From positions 186,001-250,000 of the forward strand of contig JAYGEX010000040.1 of the NCBI GenBank assembly GCA_046582185.1: a stretch of 64,000 bases of DNA, written 5' to 3'. Origin of the DNA: GCA-002726655 sp046582185. GTDB lineage: Bacteria > Pseudomonadota > Gammaproteobacteria > Pseudomonadales > Azotimanducaceae. Below the pieces are notes generated by a model. The model did not search any database. It was not told the DNA's origin and saw nothing but the letters and a program-made list of their open reading frames with translations. The translations under genes were made by a program, and so were the position numbers. Of the stretch, positions 8,993 to 18,437 are shown one piece after another; position 1 is the stretch's first letter, and the number at the start of each line of letters is the position of its first letter.

Positions 8993-9757
8993 TCAGCGTC
9001 CAAATCTTCTCTCTCTTTGCTGATAAACCCGAATTGCCCGCCAGAAATCTATCATCCTGAATGCCGGCCAATAGACTTCGGTAAAATACAATTCGGAGTA
9101 TGCACTCTGCCATAGCAGAAAGCCCGAAAGGCGTTCTTCACCAGAGGTACGGATGATTAAATCCGGATCTCGGATTCCCTCAGTATAGAGGTACTTGCCA
9201 AAGAGTTCCTCATCAATGGCATCGACGGACAGTTCACCGTTTTTCACCTCACCTGCGATCTGCTTCACAGCATCAATAATCTCTGCACGACCACCATAGC
9301 TAATGGCAATATTAAGCTGAAAACCATCATGGTCCTTAGTCATTTCCTCAATCTTCTCGATTTCGACGTTCATCTCGTCCGATAGCTCTTCCCGTCGACC
9401 AATGACCTTAATTTTTACCCGTTCCGACTTAATAGCGGGATCAACCTGGAACTCTCTTAGCTTCCGGAGAATGAGATCCATCAGGTAATCAACCTCTTCT
9501 TCGCTCCTATTATAGTTTTCCGTGGAAAAACCAAAGAGAGTGATGATCTTGATCTCAAGTTTCCAGCACCAACGCAGAAACTCCTCCAGTGTTTCAGACC
9601 CGGAGGTATGGCCGGCATTCTGAGCGAGGCCCTTGCCCTTCGCAAAGCGTCGATTCCCATCCATGATTAGCCCTATGTGGTGAGGCCGCGGACCATTCTT
9701 GATCTGCGACCACAGCAAGGGCTCATAAGCACGATAGAGTAGGTTTCGTAATTTCAT
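8993..9757 (-). CDS. Cis-prenyltransferase (undecaprenyl diphosphate synthase family)
   Basis: A 254-residue cis-isoprenyl diphosphate synthase, which chain-extends allylic diphosphates with isopentenyl diphosphate. The catalytic motif is HIGLIMDGNRRFAKGKG (Asp33), followed by TLFGFSTENYNRSEEEV and the C-terminal RTSGEERLSGFLLWQSAY and YFTEVYWPAF blocks. Most bacterial UppS proteins read MDGNGRWA; the MDGNRRFA form here resembles archaeal or eukaryal dehydrodolichyl-type and some second-copy bacterial enzymes. It is not next to cdsA or dxr, where housekeeping uppS usually sits. So it may be an extra enzyme with another chain length, which is inference. Confidence 0.9.
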   Translation of the reverse strand: MKLRNLLYRAYEPLLWSQIKNGPRPHHIGLIMDGNRRFAKGKGLAQNAGHTSGSETLEEFLRWCWKLEIKIITLFGFSTENYNRSEEEVDYLMDLILRKLREFQVDPAIKSERVKIKVIGRREELSDEMNVEIEKIEEMTKDHDGFQLNIAISYGGRAEIIDAVKQIAGEVKNGELSVDAIDEELFGKYLYTEGIRDPDLIIRTSGEERLSGFLLWQSAYSELYFTEVYWPAFRMIDFWRAIRVYQQRERRFGR

Positions 9758-10374
9758 CTACGTTGGTTTTCCAAAAGAACGATGTTTTGAATGCCAGTCT
9801 AAATCACGAGTGAACAGCAGATTACACGGTATTCTAATTTTTATTGCCACAAGGTGGGATCAAGCTAGCTTATCATCTCTTGCTTTGGGTGGGCTACCAA
9901 TCTCTTTTCAGGCAGGAATCTGCCCCGAGCGCAGACCTGGCCCAAACTCGGCCTTCTGCACGTGGATAAGATCGTTATTATCGGGTGATAAACAAAAAAG
10001 ACTGTTCACGCAGATAGCTCGATTAAAGAATTCCATCCAGATCAATCATCGTTGATCTAAGCAGCCGAGCCTTAAACTCTTCGTCAGTACGGGCACCAAC
10101 CGTGTCACGGAAATCTTCATCACATGAGGTATGTCCTCACTCGTTCTGATCCCTTTAGCGCCAAACTCCGACGCATCGTTCAGCGTTTCAAACGCCGACT
10201 TGCCACAGTAATACAACACTCATGAACATATATGTTCGCTGAACAACTATTCAAGTACCTGCTCTGAAAAGTATTTCCCTGTAAAGTTATCGCTTCCACT
10301 TACACTCACGTTCAGTATGCCGCGTTGCCTGCCAGTCATCTAAACGATAATGGGTTTTCAGGAGCTATGATCTA
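9758..10374. other. Gene-poor stretch before the PQQ dehydrogenase
   Basis: About 617 bases without a convincing gene. A short minus-strand frame at 10046-10222 (about 58 codons from a GTG, containing GKSAFETLNDASEFGAKGIR) and an overlapping frame at 10023-10137 (ending RLLRSTMIDLDGIL) look like protein. Neither has a clear ribosome binding site and they run in different frames. They may be the remnant of one decayed gene or chance. I see no strong promoter or terminator. Confidence 0.35.
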
Positions 10375-12381
10375 ATGAATGATCTACGAATGCGCGCGAT
10401 CGCTAAAATGCTCGTTCCTGTCATGAGCACCATCATGTTAAGCGCATGTGATACTTATAAAGACCCAATGCCAACAACAGAGCCAGCTTCCGTTAGAGAT
10501 GCTACCCCCTACCCTGTCTATGGTGGCAACGGCGGACGACAACACTCGGACGGCGAATTAATTACTGCCGAAAATGTTAACTCGCTAAAACCTCTTTGGT
10601 CATATCATACGGGCGACACTTCGTATGGTAGTTCAGAGGTCTATACCAGAACCTCCTTTCAAGTGACCCCAATCCTCGCAGAGGGACTTCTCTATTTTTG
10701 TACGCCATTTAATCGCGTGGTCGCACTAGACCCGGCAACGGGTGCAGAGCGATGGTCTTATGATCCAAAGATCAATTTAAAGGCCTACTACTCCAACAAC
10801 CTGGTCTGCCGCGGGGTGAGTTTCTGGCGTAACAGTTTAGAACCAGTCGCAGAATCCTGTTCAACACGAATATTCACGGCCACTAACGACACACGTTTGA
10901 TTTCATTGGATGCCGCCACTGGCGAACCCTGCAAGGACTTTGGTAAAGGTGGCTTCGTTGATACTTCCAAAGGTCCAGGTGAGGCCAGCTACATTGGCGA
11001 ATACCACCATACATCACCACCAACAATCATTGGCGACAAGGTCGTGATTGGTGGATCTATCAGTGACGGCGCTGGAACCGATGCACCCAGCGGCGTAGTC
11101 AGAGCTTATGATGCCCGATCTGGCCAATTGTTGTGGGGCCAGGATTTGGCACCTCCTGGTTATGATTATGAAAATGGTGATGTCAGTGATGGTGGGTACG
11201 CACTGGCGACACCCAATGTGTGGGCGCCAATGATGGCAGATGAGTCTCTGAACTTAATATATGCCCCGACCGGGAACCCCTTACCGGACTATTTCCGAGA
11301 AGGTCAACCCAATATGAGTTACTACGGTTCATCAGTAGTTGCAATCAATGCAGACACCGGGGAGATCGCCTGGAATTATCAGTTTGTGCACAATGACTTC
11401 TGGGATTTTGATACACCAGCTCAGCCCACATTGTTCGAACTTGAAAGAAACGACGTATTAATCCCTGCCCTTGCCCAGGGAACCAAGATGGGGTTTATAT
11501 TTATCCTGGACCGGCGAACCGGTAAGCCACTCTTTCCGGTCGAAGAACGCCCGGTACCCCAAAATCCAGATTTCCCCGACCTGAAGCTATCACCTACCCA
11601 GCCTTTTCCATTACTTCCCAAGGCTGTCACTCAGCTTACTATTGATTCAGAAGACATATTTGGCATGACCCCCTGGGATAAAGGACAATGCCGGAAGCAG
11701 ATCGAAAGTCTGCGTTTTGAAGGGATCTATACCCCAGTCTCAACTGAGTGGACACTGATGTATCCCGGTAATGCCGGAGGCATCAATTGGGGAGGCGTCT
11801 CAATTGATCAGGACCGACAAATCCTCATTGTTAACTCGTCAAACCTGGCCTATAAAGTCAAGTTAATACCACGTGAAGACTTTGACCGGGTTAAACGAGA
11901 AAACCCCGGGCATGAAATTTCCGAACGACGTGGTACCCGTTTCGGTAGGTGGAGGGACCCTGTGTTATCCCTTCTGGACATCCCCTGTAATCCAACACCC
12001 TGGGGCGTATTAACGGGTATAGATTTAAGAACCGGGGAACAAATGTGGCAAACTACCTTAGGCACCACACGAGACATTGCACCATTGCCGATATCACTGG
12101 AAACAGGCACGCCCAGCCTCGGCGGCCCACTGACAACAAAGAGCGGGCTTACGTTTATTGGCGCGGCCCTTGATAAATACCTGCGCGCATATGACAACAA
12201 AACAGGAAAGGAACTCTGGAAAGGCCGACTACCAGCGACCGCTAATTCAACACCTATGTCTTATGTGGTGAAAATGAACGATGATACTCGCCAACAAATC
12301 ATAGTAGTCGCGGCAGGCGGTCATGCCGACTCGCCTGTTGGATTGTCAGATGTCCTGGTTGCATTTGCTTTGGATGACTGA
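10375..12381 (+). CDS. PQQ-dependent dehydrogenase, lipoprotein
   Basis: A 668-residue quinoprotein dehydrogenase with an eight-bladed propeller built from WGGVSID, YAPTGNP and VVALDPATGAERW type repeats. It is closest in pattern to the soluble domain of membrane-bound glucose/quinate-type enzymes: HHTSPPTIIGDKVVIGG, then HNDFWDFDTPAQPTLFEL. Unlike Gcd it has no five-helix membrane domain; instead it has a signal peptide ending in the lipobox LSAC (Cys25), so it is probably a periplasmic lipoprotein. It would oxidise an alcohol, sugar or polyol and pass electrons to quinone or a cytochrome. No cytochrome-c CxxCH motif is present, and no PQQ biosynthesis gene is in the window. The substrate is unknown. 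Confidence 0.88.
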   Translation: MNDLRMRAIAKMLVPVMSTIMLSACDTYKDPMPTTEPASVRDATPYPVYGGNGGRQHSDGELITAENVNSLKPLWSYHTGDTSYGSSEVYTRTSFQVTPILAEGLLYFCTPFNRVVALDPATGAERWSYDPKINLKAYYSNNLVCRGVSFWRNSLEPVAESCSTRIFTATNDTRLISLDAATGEPCKDFGKGGFVDTSKGPGEASYIGEYHHTSPPTIIGDKVVIGGSISDGAGTDAPSGVVRAYDARSGQLLWGQDLAPPGYDYENGDVSDGGYALATPNVWAPMMADESLNLIYAPTGNPLPDYFREGQPNMSYYGSSVVAINADTGEIAWNYQFVHNDFWDFDTPAQPTLFELERNDVLIPALAQGTKMGFIFILDRRTGKPLFPVEERPVPQNPDFPDLKLSPTQPFPLLPKAVTQLTIDSEDIFGMTPWDKGQCRKQIESLRFEGIYTPVSTEWTLMYPGNAGGINWGGVSIDQDRQILIVNSSNLAYKVKLIPREDFDRVKRENPGHEISERRGTRFGRWRDPVLSLLDIPCNPTPWGVLTGIDLRTGEQMWQTTLGTTRDIAPLPISLETGTPSLGGPLTTKSGLTFIGAALDKYLRAYDNKTGKELWKGRLPATANSTPMSYVVKMNDDTRQQIIVVAAGGHADSPVGLSDVLVAFALDD

Positions 12382-12429
12382 CCGGCTGGCCAAACTGTTT
12401 TCACTGCTCCTGTCCTAAAAGGAAGGAGC

Positions 12430-12740
12430 CGCGAAGTCACACTATATTTAACCGCTTCATGAGCTTAGGCACTGTGGTGGTATCAGTGCAGTTCCGGGCC
12501 AATAAATAGATGATTCATCGCGCCCATCCGCATATCGACGTTGAAGTGACTAATGGCACCATTCAATCCGATAATTGATGGGTAAATTAATGCAGAATAT
12601 GCATCGTAGCCCAGAACCCACAGTGGTAATAGCTGTACAAATACTCGAACAATAACCGCATTCACAGGATGAAAAACCGCATGCATAATCACATAAAGTT
12701 GTTGCGGCAGATGATGAACCCGGCACAGCCAAAACATAGC
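12430..12740 (-). pseudogene. Fatty acid hydroxylase / sterol desaturase family relic
   Basis: A minus-strand frame opening at 12737 encodes the middle and C-terminal part of a membrane di-iron fatty acid hydroxylase. It reads RVHHLPQQLYVI, then hydrophobic helices, then GLNGAISHFNVDMR and NHLFIGPELH. The next codon is TGA where homologs have arginine (ELH-R-x-HHS), and the frame then continues as YHHSA before a second stop, so the last histidine box is cut off. No start or N-terminal histidine box is found upstream within the intergenic space. It is therefore a truncated, disrupted gene. CGA to TGA is a single transition. It lies between the PQQ dehydrogenase and a serine hydrolase, both on the other strand. 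Confidence 0.72.
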
Positions 12741-12854
12741 TGGAAATGACGCTTACAGTACTTATCGATGGAGTTCAATTGTTGCCCCGTCAATGAAATG
12801 ATAGAGTCTGCTGCGTGCTGCAAATAGAAATGTCTTCATGGTGCAGCATTAGAA

Positions 12855-14045
12855 ATGGAAACAGTAATGAACCGATCAGATCGAATGCAAGCCGCAGCTC
12901 AGGGATACATTGACCGTGCACAATTCAGTGGCATTGAGTGGTATGTAGAAGCTTCAGGAAAAACACTGACTCAAGGAAAGGTAGGATTAGCAGATTCCAC
13001 TAAGGGTGTTGAAATACCTGATGGCGCCCTTTACCGAATATATTCCATGACCAAGCCACTCGTTTCAGTGATGGCACTTATTCTTATCGAGCAAGGTAAA
13101 TTGCGTCTATACGACATGCTGCCCCAGTTTAACCCTGCCTTTGCAAACATGCGCGTGCTGCTCCCCGACGGACAGCTACAACCTGCCATGCGACCCATCA
13201 TGGTTGAAGATCTTATGACCCACCGTGCCGGATTTACTTACGAATTCATCACCGGCTGCCATATTGCTCCCGGCTATGACGCAATTGACTTGTCCAGCGA
13301 TGGACAATGTTCACTGGATGAGATGATGACAAAGCTCGCCAGTCAGCCGCTGGCATTCCAGCCCGGCACCCAGTATCGATACAGCGTTTCAACGGATGTT
13401 CTCGCACACGTTCTGGAAAAGGCAACGGGCAGAACCATGGCAAGTTTACTCAAGGAATACATCCTGGAACCACTGGATATGCAAGATACTGATTACCATG
13501 TACCAGATGAGAAGCAGAACCGACTGTTACCCATGTTCGGCGTGGAAGACATTGCGGAATTGTCAGCTCTAAATCCACCGAAGGAGCAGATCCTGAATAT
13601 CTCAGACGCAGAAGAAATGTATCCATCCAATGACCCGACCTACAGTCGTGGTGGACATGGTTTATTTTCGACGCTCGCCGACTATTCGAAATTTGCACGA
13701 ATGCTGTTCAATGGCAAGACTCCTTCCGGTGTCCCCATCATATCCAGAAAAATGCTGGACATGATGACAACCAACAGAATACCTGCGGCGCAGTTGCCTT
13801 TGAAGATTGGCTTAAATCCACTTCCGGGTTATGGCTGGGGGCTGGGCGTCCGCATAATGATGGATACCGGCCAATCGCTGGCACTGACTGGCAAGGGTGA
13901 ATTCGGATGGGCTGGCGCCGCCAGCACTTACTTCTGGGTTGATCCCACGGAGCAAATGTTAGGCGTAATCATGACCCAATATCTGGGTTCAATGTTACCC
14001 ATGTCGGATGATCTGCGTACCGCGGCTTACCAGATGCTGGAATAG
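12855..14045 (+). CDS. Serine hydrolase, class C beta-lactamase fold
   Basis: A 396-residue protein of the beta-lactamase/esterase family VIII type. The nucleophile motif SMTK (Ser64, Lys67) lies in RIYSMTKPLVS, the tyrosine motif Tyr176 in YRYSVSTDVLAHVL, and the C-terminal WAGAASTYFWVDP block replaces the KTG box. The architecture matches the gene at 3385-4596 very closely, so the two are paralogs or recent family expansions. There is no signal peptide. It is probably an esterase or lactamase acting on small esters. An ATG four codons downstream (12867) is an alternative start. It converges with the D-aminoacylase-like gene 68 bases away. Confidence 0.9.
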   Translation: METVMNRSDRMQAAAQGYIDRAQFSGIEWYVEASGKTLTQGKVGLADSTKGVEIPDGALYRIYSMTKPLVSVMALILIEQGKLRLYDMLPQFNPAFANMRVLLPDGQLQPAMRPIMVEDLMTHRAGFTYEFITGCHIAPGYDAIDLSSDGQCSLDEMMTKLASQPLAFQPGTQYRYSVSTDVLAHVLEKATGRTMASLLKEYILEPLDMQDTDYHVPDEKQNRLLPMFGVEDIAELSALNPPKEQILNISDAEEMYPSNDPTYSRGGHGLFSTLADYSKFARMLFNGKTPSGVPIISRKMLDMMTTNRIPAAQLPLKIGLNPLPGYGWGLGVRIMMDTGQSLALTGKGEFGWAGAASTYFWVDPTEQMLGVIMTQYLGSMLPMSDDLRTAAYQMLE

Positions 14046-14113
14046 CCTAGAATAAAGTAGCCAGATCTTGTGTAAAAAGAAACCTTGGTGTATTGCCTGA
14101 CGGAACGTTACAC

Positions 14114-15679
14114 CTATCGTCGCCTGACAATCAACCCAGGCCTCGCACCAGTCTCCTTACCCTCTTCCCAAACAAGCTCACCATTCACCCAAACCGCCTT
14201 TACCCCGGTTGAATATTGCAGCGGATCATCAAATGTCGCATGGTCAGCTATCATATCAGCGTCAAATACCACGACATCCGCAGCATAACCCTGCTTAATC
14301 TCACCTCGATGACTAATACCTAAACTACTTGCGGTTAGGCTCGTCATTTTTCTAATCGCCTCGGACAAAGAAAGTACCTCTTTCTCACGAACATAATGCG
14401 CCAGCACTCTTGCAAACGAACCTTGCCCTCTGGGGTGCCTTCCATCAATGCCACCATCGGTGGTAATCGACGTATAAGGCCACCTCATGAAATTCGTAAT
14501 ATCCTGCTCGCCAATATTCCGGCCGATAATACTCTCGTACAGATCCTCCTTTTCTGCAGCCTGCAATAGCGTCATCAACAAATCCACTGGGTCTACATTT
14601 TTAGTAATGGCTATCTCTTCCAAAGTCTTTCCAACATATTCGGGGCGACCATCATAGTGAGCAAAAATGATAGTTGATGGAGCAGCAATGGATGTTAAGG
14701 CGTACGCTGCGGCTGCCCGATCATAATAATCTCGCGAGGGAATAAGAATCGACAAGGTACTTTGCCAACCATCATAAGGATAAATATCTGCGGTAATGTC
14801 CAGACCCTGCTCGCGCGCAGAACTGAGTTTGTTAATAAACTCCACTGACGAACCATGCAGTTCAAACATCGCCAGTTTGATATGGCTAATATTCACTGAA
14901 ATTTTGGCTTCCCGGGCGACAGTGAATACCTCATCGAAAGCTTCTGTAACCTTAACGTCTTCACTCCTGATATGGCTTGAATACTTACCACCTGCGGCTG
15001 ACGCAATCCTGGCAAGCGCGACCACTTCATTGATGGTGGAATAGATGGCAGGTTCATATTCGAGGCCAGTCGATAAACCCAGGGCCCCGGCTCTTAGATC
15101 GGATGTTAGCAACAGCCCCATCCTGACAATTTCAGCTTCCGTTGCCGGACGCTTAAAATCATCACCCATCACTTGCGAGCGGTAATTATTATGGGGACCA
15201 AAATAGCCTAGATTTATGGCCGCCGGGTTTCTTTCGAAATGGGCCATGTTATCGGCTATGGAAATATAATCGTCACCAAACTTCGAGCTAAATCCATCCA
15301 ACCCGCTGATGATTGTCGTTATTCCCTGGGCCAACACGCTTGCCGGGGCTGGTTGCTGCATCAGCTTGCTGTCATGATGGCTATGAGGATCAATGAAGCC
15401 AGGGGACAGAACCATCCCCTTCGCATCCCAAATTTTTTCACCTTCCATGGCAGAAACAGAACCTGTGGAACCGATAACAATGGCTGTGATAACACCATTT
15501 CGTAACCTTATGTCACCGGCATAAGCTTCTGCCCCGGTACCGTCATAGATCAGGGCGTTAGTTATTAACCAGCTTGTAGAAGTCTCCTCCGGACCTATTT
15601 CAACTTCCGTGATTGAACAGGAAGAAGTCAATGCCCAAGAAATGACTAGTACCAAAAATAATCTATACTTCCCAAGCAC
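14114..15679 (-). CDS. N-acyl-D-amino-acid deacylase family amidohydrolase, lipoprotein
   Basis: A 521-residue amidohydrolase resembling D-aminoacylases and D-glutamate deacylases. A signal peptide ends with the lipobox LTSSC (Cys21), so it should be an envelope lipoprotein. The metal-binding HxH motif is in GFIDPHSHHD (His99, His101). Further family blocks are GITTIISGLDGFS, GLSTGLEYEPAIYST, SHIRSE, NISHIKLA and the late TTDGGIDGRHPRGQGSF and FDADMIAD segments. It would cleave the acyl group from N-acyl-D-amino acids in the periplasm. The gene lies downstream of cysK (123 bases) on the same strand; no functional link is evident. Confidence 0.88.
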   Translation of the reverse strand: MLGKYRLFLVLVISWALTSSCSITEVEIGPEETSTSWLITNALIYDGTGAEAYAGDIRLRNGVITAIVIGSTGSVSAMEGEKIWDAKGMVLSPGFIDPHSHHDSKLMQQPAPASVLAQGITTIISGLDGFSSKFGDDYISIADNMAHFERNPAAINLGYFGPHNNYRSQVMGDDFKRPATEAEIVRMGLLLTSDLRAGALGLSTGLEYEPAIYSTINEVVALARIASAAGGKYSSHIRSEDVKVTEAFDEVFTVAREAKISVNISHIKLAMFELHGSSVEFINKLSSAREQGLDITADIYPYDGWQSTLSILIPSRDYYDRAAAAYALTSIAAPSTIIFAHYDGRPEYVGKTLEEIAITKNVDPVDLLMTLLQAAEKEDLYESIIGRNIGEQDITNFMRWPYTSITTDGGIDGRHPRGQGSFARVLAHYVREKEVLSLSEAIRKMTSLTASSLGISHRGEIKQGYAADVVVFDADMIADHATFDDPLQYSTGVKAVWVNGELVWEEGKETGARPGLIVRRR

Positions 15680-15802
15680 TATTTTCTCCTGTGTCCAATC
15701 CCTGCTAAACCTTTCGAAGACTCACCAGCAAGCCTGCGTTGAACACAGCCTGCTTAAACCTGAAATCTGGGCGCTAAGGGGAAGAAAAAATACAGTTCTT
15801 TG

Positions 15803-16759
15803 CTATTTCTGCTCAGCTAGCCACTCGTCATCACTCTCCTCAGATATACCTTCGAACAGGGGTGTCGACAGATATCGTTCACCTGTGTCTGGCAACATCA
15901 CACAAAAGGTGCTATTCGCTGGAGCTTCCTCTGCCAAAATCAGCGCGGCTTTCATGGTTGCGCCAGAGGAGATTCCACAGAAAATACCTTCGTCAGTAGC
16001 AAGTTGGCGCGCTGTGGCAATCGCATCATCGTCTTTAATGGGCACCATTTTATCAATGATGTCAGCATTCAAAACTTCAGGTATAAAATCAGGCGTCCAG
16101 CCCTGAATCTTATGAGGTGCCCAATCACTTCCCGATAGCATTGCGGCAGCTTCGGGTTCAGCCCCAACAATTGTGATCTGTGGTTTTGCCAACTTCAGGA
16201 CTTCACCTACACCTGTAATCGTGCCGCCCGTTCCCCATCCGCTGACGAAGTAATCGAGATCCCTGCCAGCGAAGTCTCTCAGGATTTCTGGTGCGGTGGT
16301 ATTACGGTGATAGGCTGGGTTCGCTGGGTTCTCAAATTGTCTCGCAAGAAACCAACCATGTTCTTTAGCGAGTTGTTCTGCACGGACGACCATGCCGGTG
16401 CCTTTCTCTGCTGCAGGTGTCAGAATGACCTTCGCGCCAAGTGCCTTCATAATTATTCGGCGCTCAACTGAAAACGTTTCAACCATCGTGGCAACAAAGG
16501 GATATCCTTTCGCTGCACATACCATCGCAAGCGCAATACCCGTATTACCTGAAGTGGCCTCGATAACAGTTTGTCCCGGTCGCAACGTCCCTCTTTTTTC
16601 TGCATCCTCAATAATCGCTATCGCCAAACGATCCTTAACTGATGCGAGGGGGTTAAACGATTCAATTTTTACATAGATATTCTGGTTCACCGGCCCCATC
16701 TTGTTGATTTTAACAACCGGGGTATTACCGATCGTGTCGAGAATGCTGTTGTAGATCAT
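15803..16759 (-). CDS. cysK: Cysteine synthase A
   Basis: A 318-residue PLP enzyme, O-acetylserine sulfhydrylase, which makes L-cysteine from O-acetylserine and sulfide in the cytoplasm. The PLP lysine is Lys42 in LASVKDRLA, followed by the substrate loop TSGNTGIALA, the phosphate-binding GTGGTITGVGEVLK and a C-terminal PDTGERYLSTPLF motif, all diagnostic of CysK. The length is normal for the family. It follows the nitroreductase gene by 69 bases on the same strand and may be co-transcribed with the flavoenzyme operon upstream. CysM is less likely because of the PDTGERYLSTPLF end. Confidence 0.93.
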   Translation of the reverse strand: MIYNSILDTIGNTPVVKINKMGPVNQNIYVKIESFNPLASVKDRLAIAIIEDAEKRGTLRPGQTVIEATSGNTGIALAMVCAAKGYPFVATMVETFSVERRIIMKALGAKVILTPAAEKGTGMVVRAEQLAKEHGWFLARQFENPANPAYHRNTTAPEILRDFAGRDLDYFVSGWGTGGTITGVGEVLKLAKPQITIVGAEPEAAAMLSGSDWAPHKIQGWTPDFIPEVLNADIIDKMVPIKDDDAIATARQLATDEGIFCGISSGATMKAALILAEEAPANSTFCVMLPDTGERYLSTPLFEGISEESDDEWLAEQK

Positions 16760-16828
16760 GTGGCTGCTCCAATGTGGCTGTACAGTATTTTACGTTCAGC
16801 TTAGGAAATTATTTAATGGTGTCGAGAG

Positions 16829-17488
16829 TTAGTTCGCCTGGTAGCCATTTCCCCAGCTATCAAGATAAGCGATCTTACTGACCGGACGACGAGTAATGGG
16901 GCCATGGCCCTTCAACACTGGATAACCAATAGGTATATGGGCGCAGGTACCCCATTCTTCGGGAATATCCAACAGCGTCTTGACCTCCTTCTCCTTGTAG
17001 CAGAGCAAAGTCGTTAGCACGCAGCCAAGGCCTTCCGCCCGACAAGCAAGCATGGTATTTTGAACGGCCGTATATACAGAACCGCCACCAACAACCGAGG
17101 GTCGATCAAGGTCAGCATCGGTAATTGCCATATGGTCCGCATTGAAGCAGAAAATCAACATAGCGGGCGCTTCCCCAAGATGATTCGCAAGGTAGTCTCC
17201 GGCTTTTAACATTTTCGCTGCGGCTTCACCTGCAGCCTCCGGCATTTTATCCAGGCCTTTACGCATTACAGCTGTGTATTTATGCCATTCCTCATAATAC
17301 CAATGTTGAATTTTTAGCAGTTTATCTGAATCCTTCACCACCAGAATCCGAAAGGGCTGAACATTGCCACCCGTGGGCGCCCAGGCTGCCGCCTGCAGCA
17401 CTCTTTCGAGGACATCATCGTCAATGGGATCAGGCTTCAACCGCCTGACTGCACGTAAACTGCTCATTGCTTCATATAGATCAACCAT
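16829..17488 (-). CDS. Nitroreductase family flavoprotein
   Basis: A 219-residue FMN-dependent nitroreductase-fold protein. Typical blocks are the N-terminal SSLRAVRRLKPDPIDDDVLERVLQ, the FMN-binding AAWAPTGGNVQPFRILVV, AVQNTMLACRAEGLGCVLTT and the C-terminal IPIGYPVLKGHGPITRRPV. It would use NAD(P)H to reduce nitroaromatics, quinones or enones. Its start is 4 bases from the stop of the LLM gene, so the two are almost certainly co-translated in one operon with the acyl-CoA-dehydrogenase-like gene. The grouping of three flavoenzymes suggests a catabolic pathway for an aromatic or heterocyclic compound, which is inference. Confidence 0.88.
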   Translation of the reverse strand: MVDLYEAMSSLRAVRRLKPDPIDDDVLERVLQAAAWAPTGGNVQPFRILVVKDSDKLLKIQHWYYEEWHKYTAVMRKGLDKMPEAAGEAAAKMLKAGDYLANHLGEAPAMLIFCFNADHMAITDADLDRPSVVGGGSVYTAVQNTMLACRAEGLGCVLTTLLCYKEKEVKTLLDIPEEWGTCAHIPIGYPVLKGHGPITRRPVSKIAYLDSWGNGYQAN

Positions 17489-17492
17489 GGTC

Positions 17493-18422
17493 TTATCCTG
17501 TTTCCTGTTTAATTAGGCGGCACACTTCGGCGACTTTCTCAATTTCTGTTTCATCATCGACTGCACAAGGTTTGATATTTAAAATGCTGGCGCCCTTTTC
17601 AACATAAGGTATCAGAAACTCAGCCACCTCTTCCGGGCAGCCATAGGGGCTGTATTTTTCGAAGGCCTCAAATGGCAGATGATAGAAATGCTGCATTTCT
17701 TTCGCCAGTATTTCCCGGGCGCGAGCTTTGTCATCGCCAAAGCCAACCCATACCTGCATACCATGGGTCCACTCCTGTTTGTCACGACCTGCGGCTAATG
17801 CAAGTTCACTCACCTCGGCGGTCGCTTCGGTAAAACGACGTGGTGAGCACCAAACACCCAACCATCCATCTGCGTATGTAGCGGTTCTTTTTAGTGCCGC
17901 ATTCGATCTGCCGCCGATAACAATCGGTATCTGCGGGCTCGGTGCAGGCAAAATCTGCGCATCATCAAAATCGAAAAAATGACTGTGATGACTATATTTT
18001 TCCCCTTGTAACAGGTGATTTAATACCTCGAGGCATTCGTTAGTTCTCTTGCCTCGTGTGGATGGATCAACGCCGCACACTTCCATCTCGTGCCTGTCCT
18101 CGCCGCCAATGCCAACCCCCAGGATTATTCTGCCAGGCGCCGACAGGCTCAAGGAAGATAGCTGCCTGGCAACGAGAACCGGGTGCCTGAGGGCCAGGAG
18201 GTAGACACCAAGAAATATCTTTATATGACCATTCATCGCCGCAAGCGTCGCAGCATTTATCAAGCCATCCATGCCAGCGCCATTATGAAAGCTAACATGG
18301 TCGGCAATGAACAAATGATCAATCGGCGATTGGCCAACAAGATCCATTAATTTCTGGCGTCTCTCATAATCACCCGACAACATTTTAGGCGATCCAATGG
18401 TTCCAATAATTAAATCAGGCAT
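17493..18422 (-). CDS. LLM class flavin-dependent oxidoreductase
   Basis: A 309-residue luciferase-like monooxygenase-fold protein. Features are FIADHVSFHNGAGMDG, the LGVYLLALRHPVLVARQLSSLSL substrate-barrel segment, GRIILGVGIGGEDRHEMEVCGV and IPIVIGGRSNAALKRTATYADGW, all usual in LLM-class F420- or FMN-dependent enzymes. Whether it uses F420H2 or reduced FMN cannot be settled by eye. It is the middle gene of an operon: 15 bases after the acyl-CoA-dehydrogenase-like gene and 4 bases before the nitroreductase, which could supply reduced flavin. Two-component flavin monooxygenase chemistry is a reasonable reading. Confidence 0.9.
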   Translation of the reverse strand: MPDLIIGTIGSPKMLSGDYERRQKLMDLVGQSPIDHLFIADHVSFHNGAGMDGLINAATLAAMNGHIKIFLGVYLLALRHPVLVARQLSSLSLSAPGRIILGVGIGGEDRHEMEVCGVDPSTRGKRTNECLEVLNHLLQGEKYSHHSHFFDFDDAQILPAPSPQIPIVIGGRSNAALKRTATYADGWLGVWCSPRRFTEATAEVSELALAAGRDKQEWTHGMQVWVGFGDDKARAREILAKEMQHFYHLPFEAFEKYSPYGCPEEVAEFLIPYVEKGASILNIKPCAVDDETEIEKVAEVCRLIKQETG

Positions 18423-18437
18423 AAGTATTCCAGGGAT

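Noticed and set aside
9810..10055. Plus-strand 81-codon frame
   Set aside because: No family pattern and no ribosome binding site; the region is better explained as non-coding or relic.
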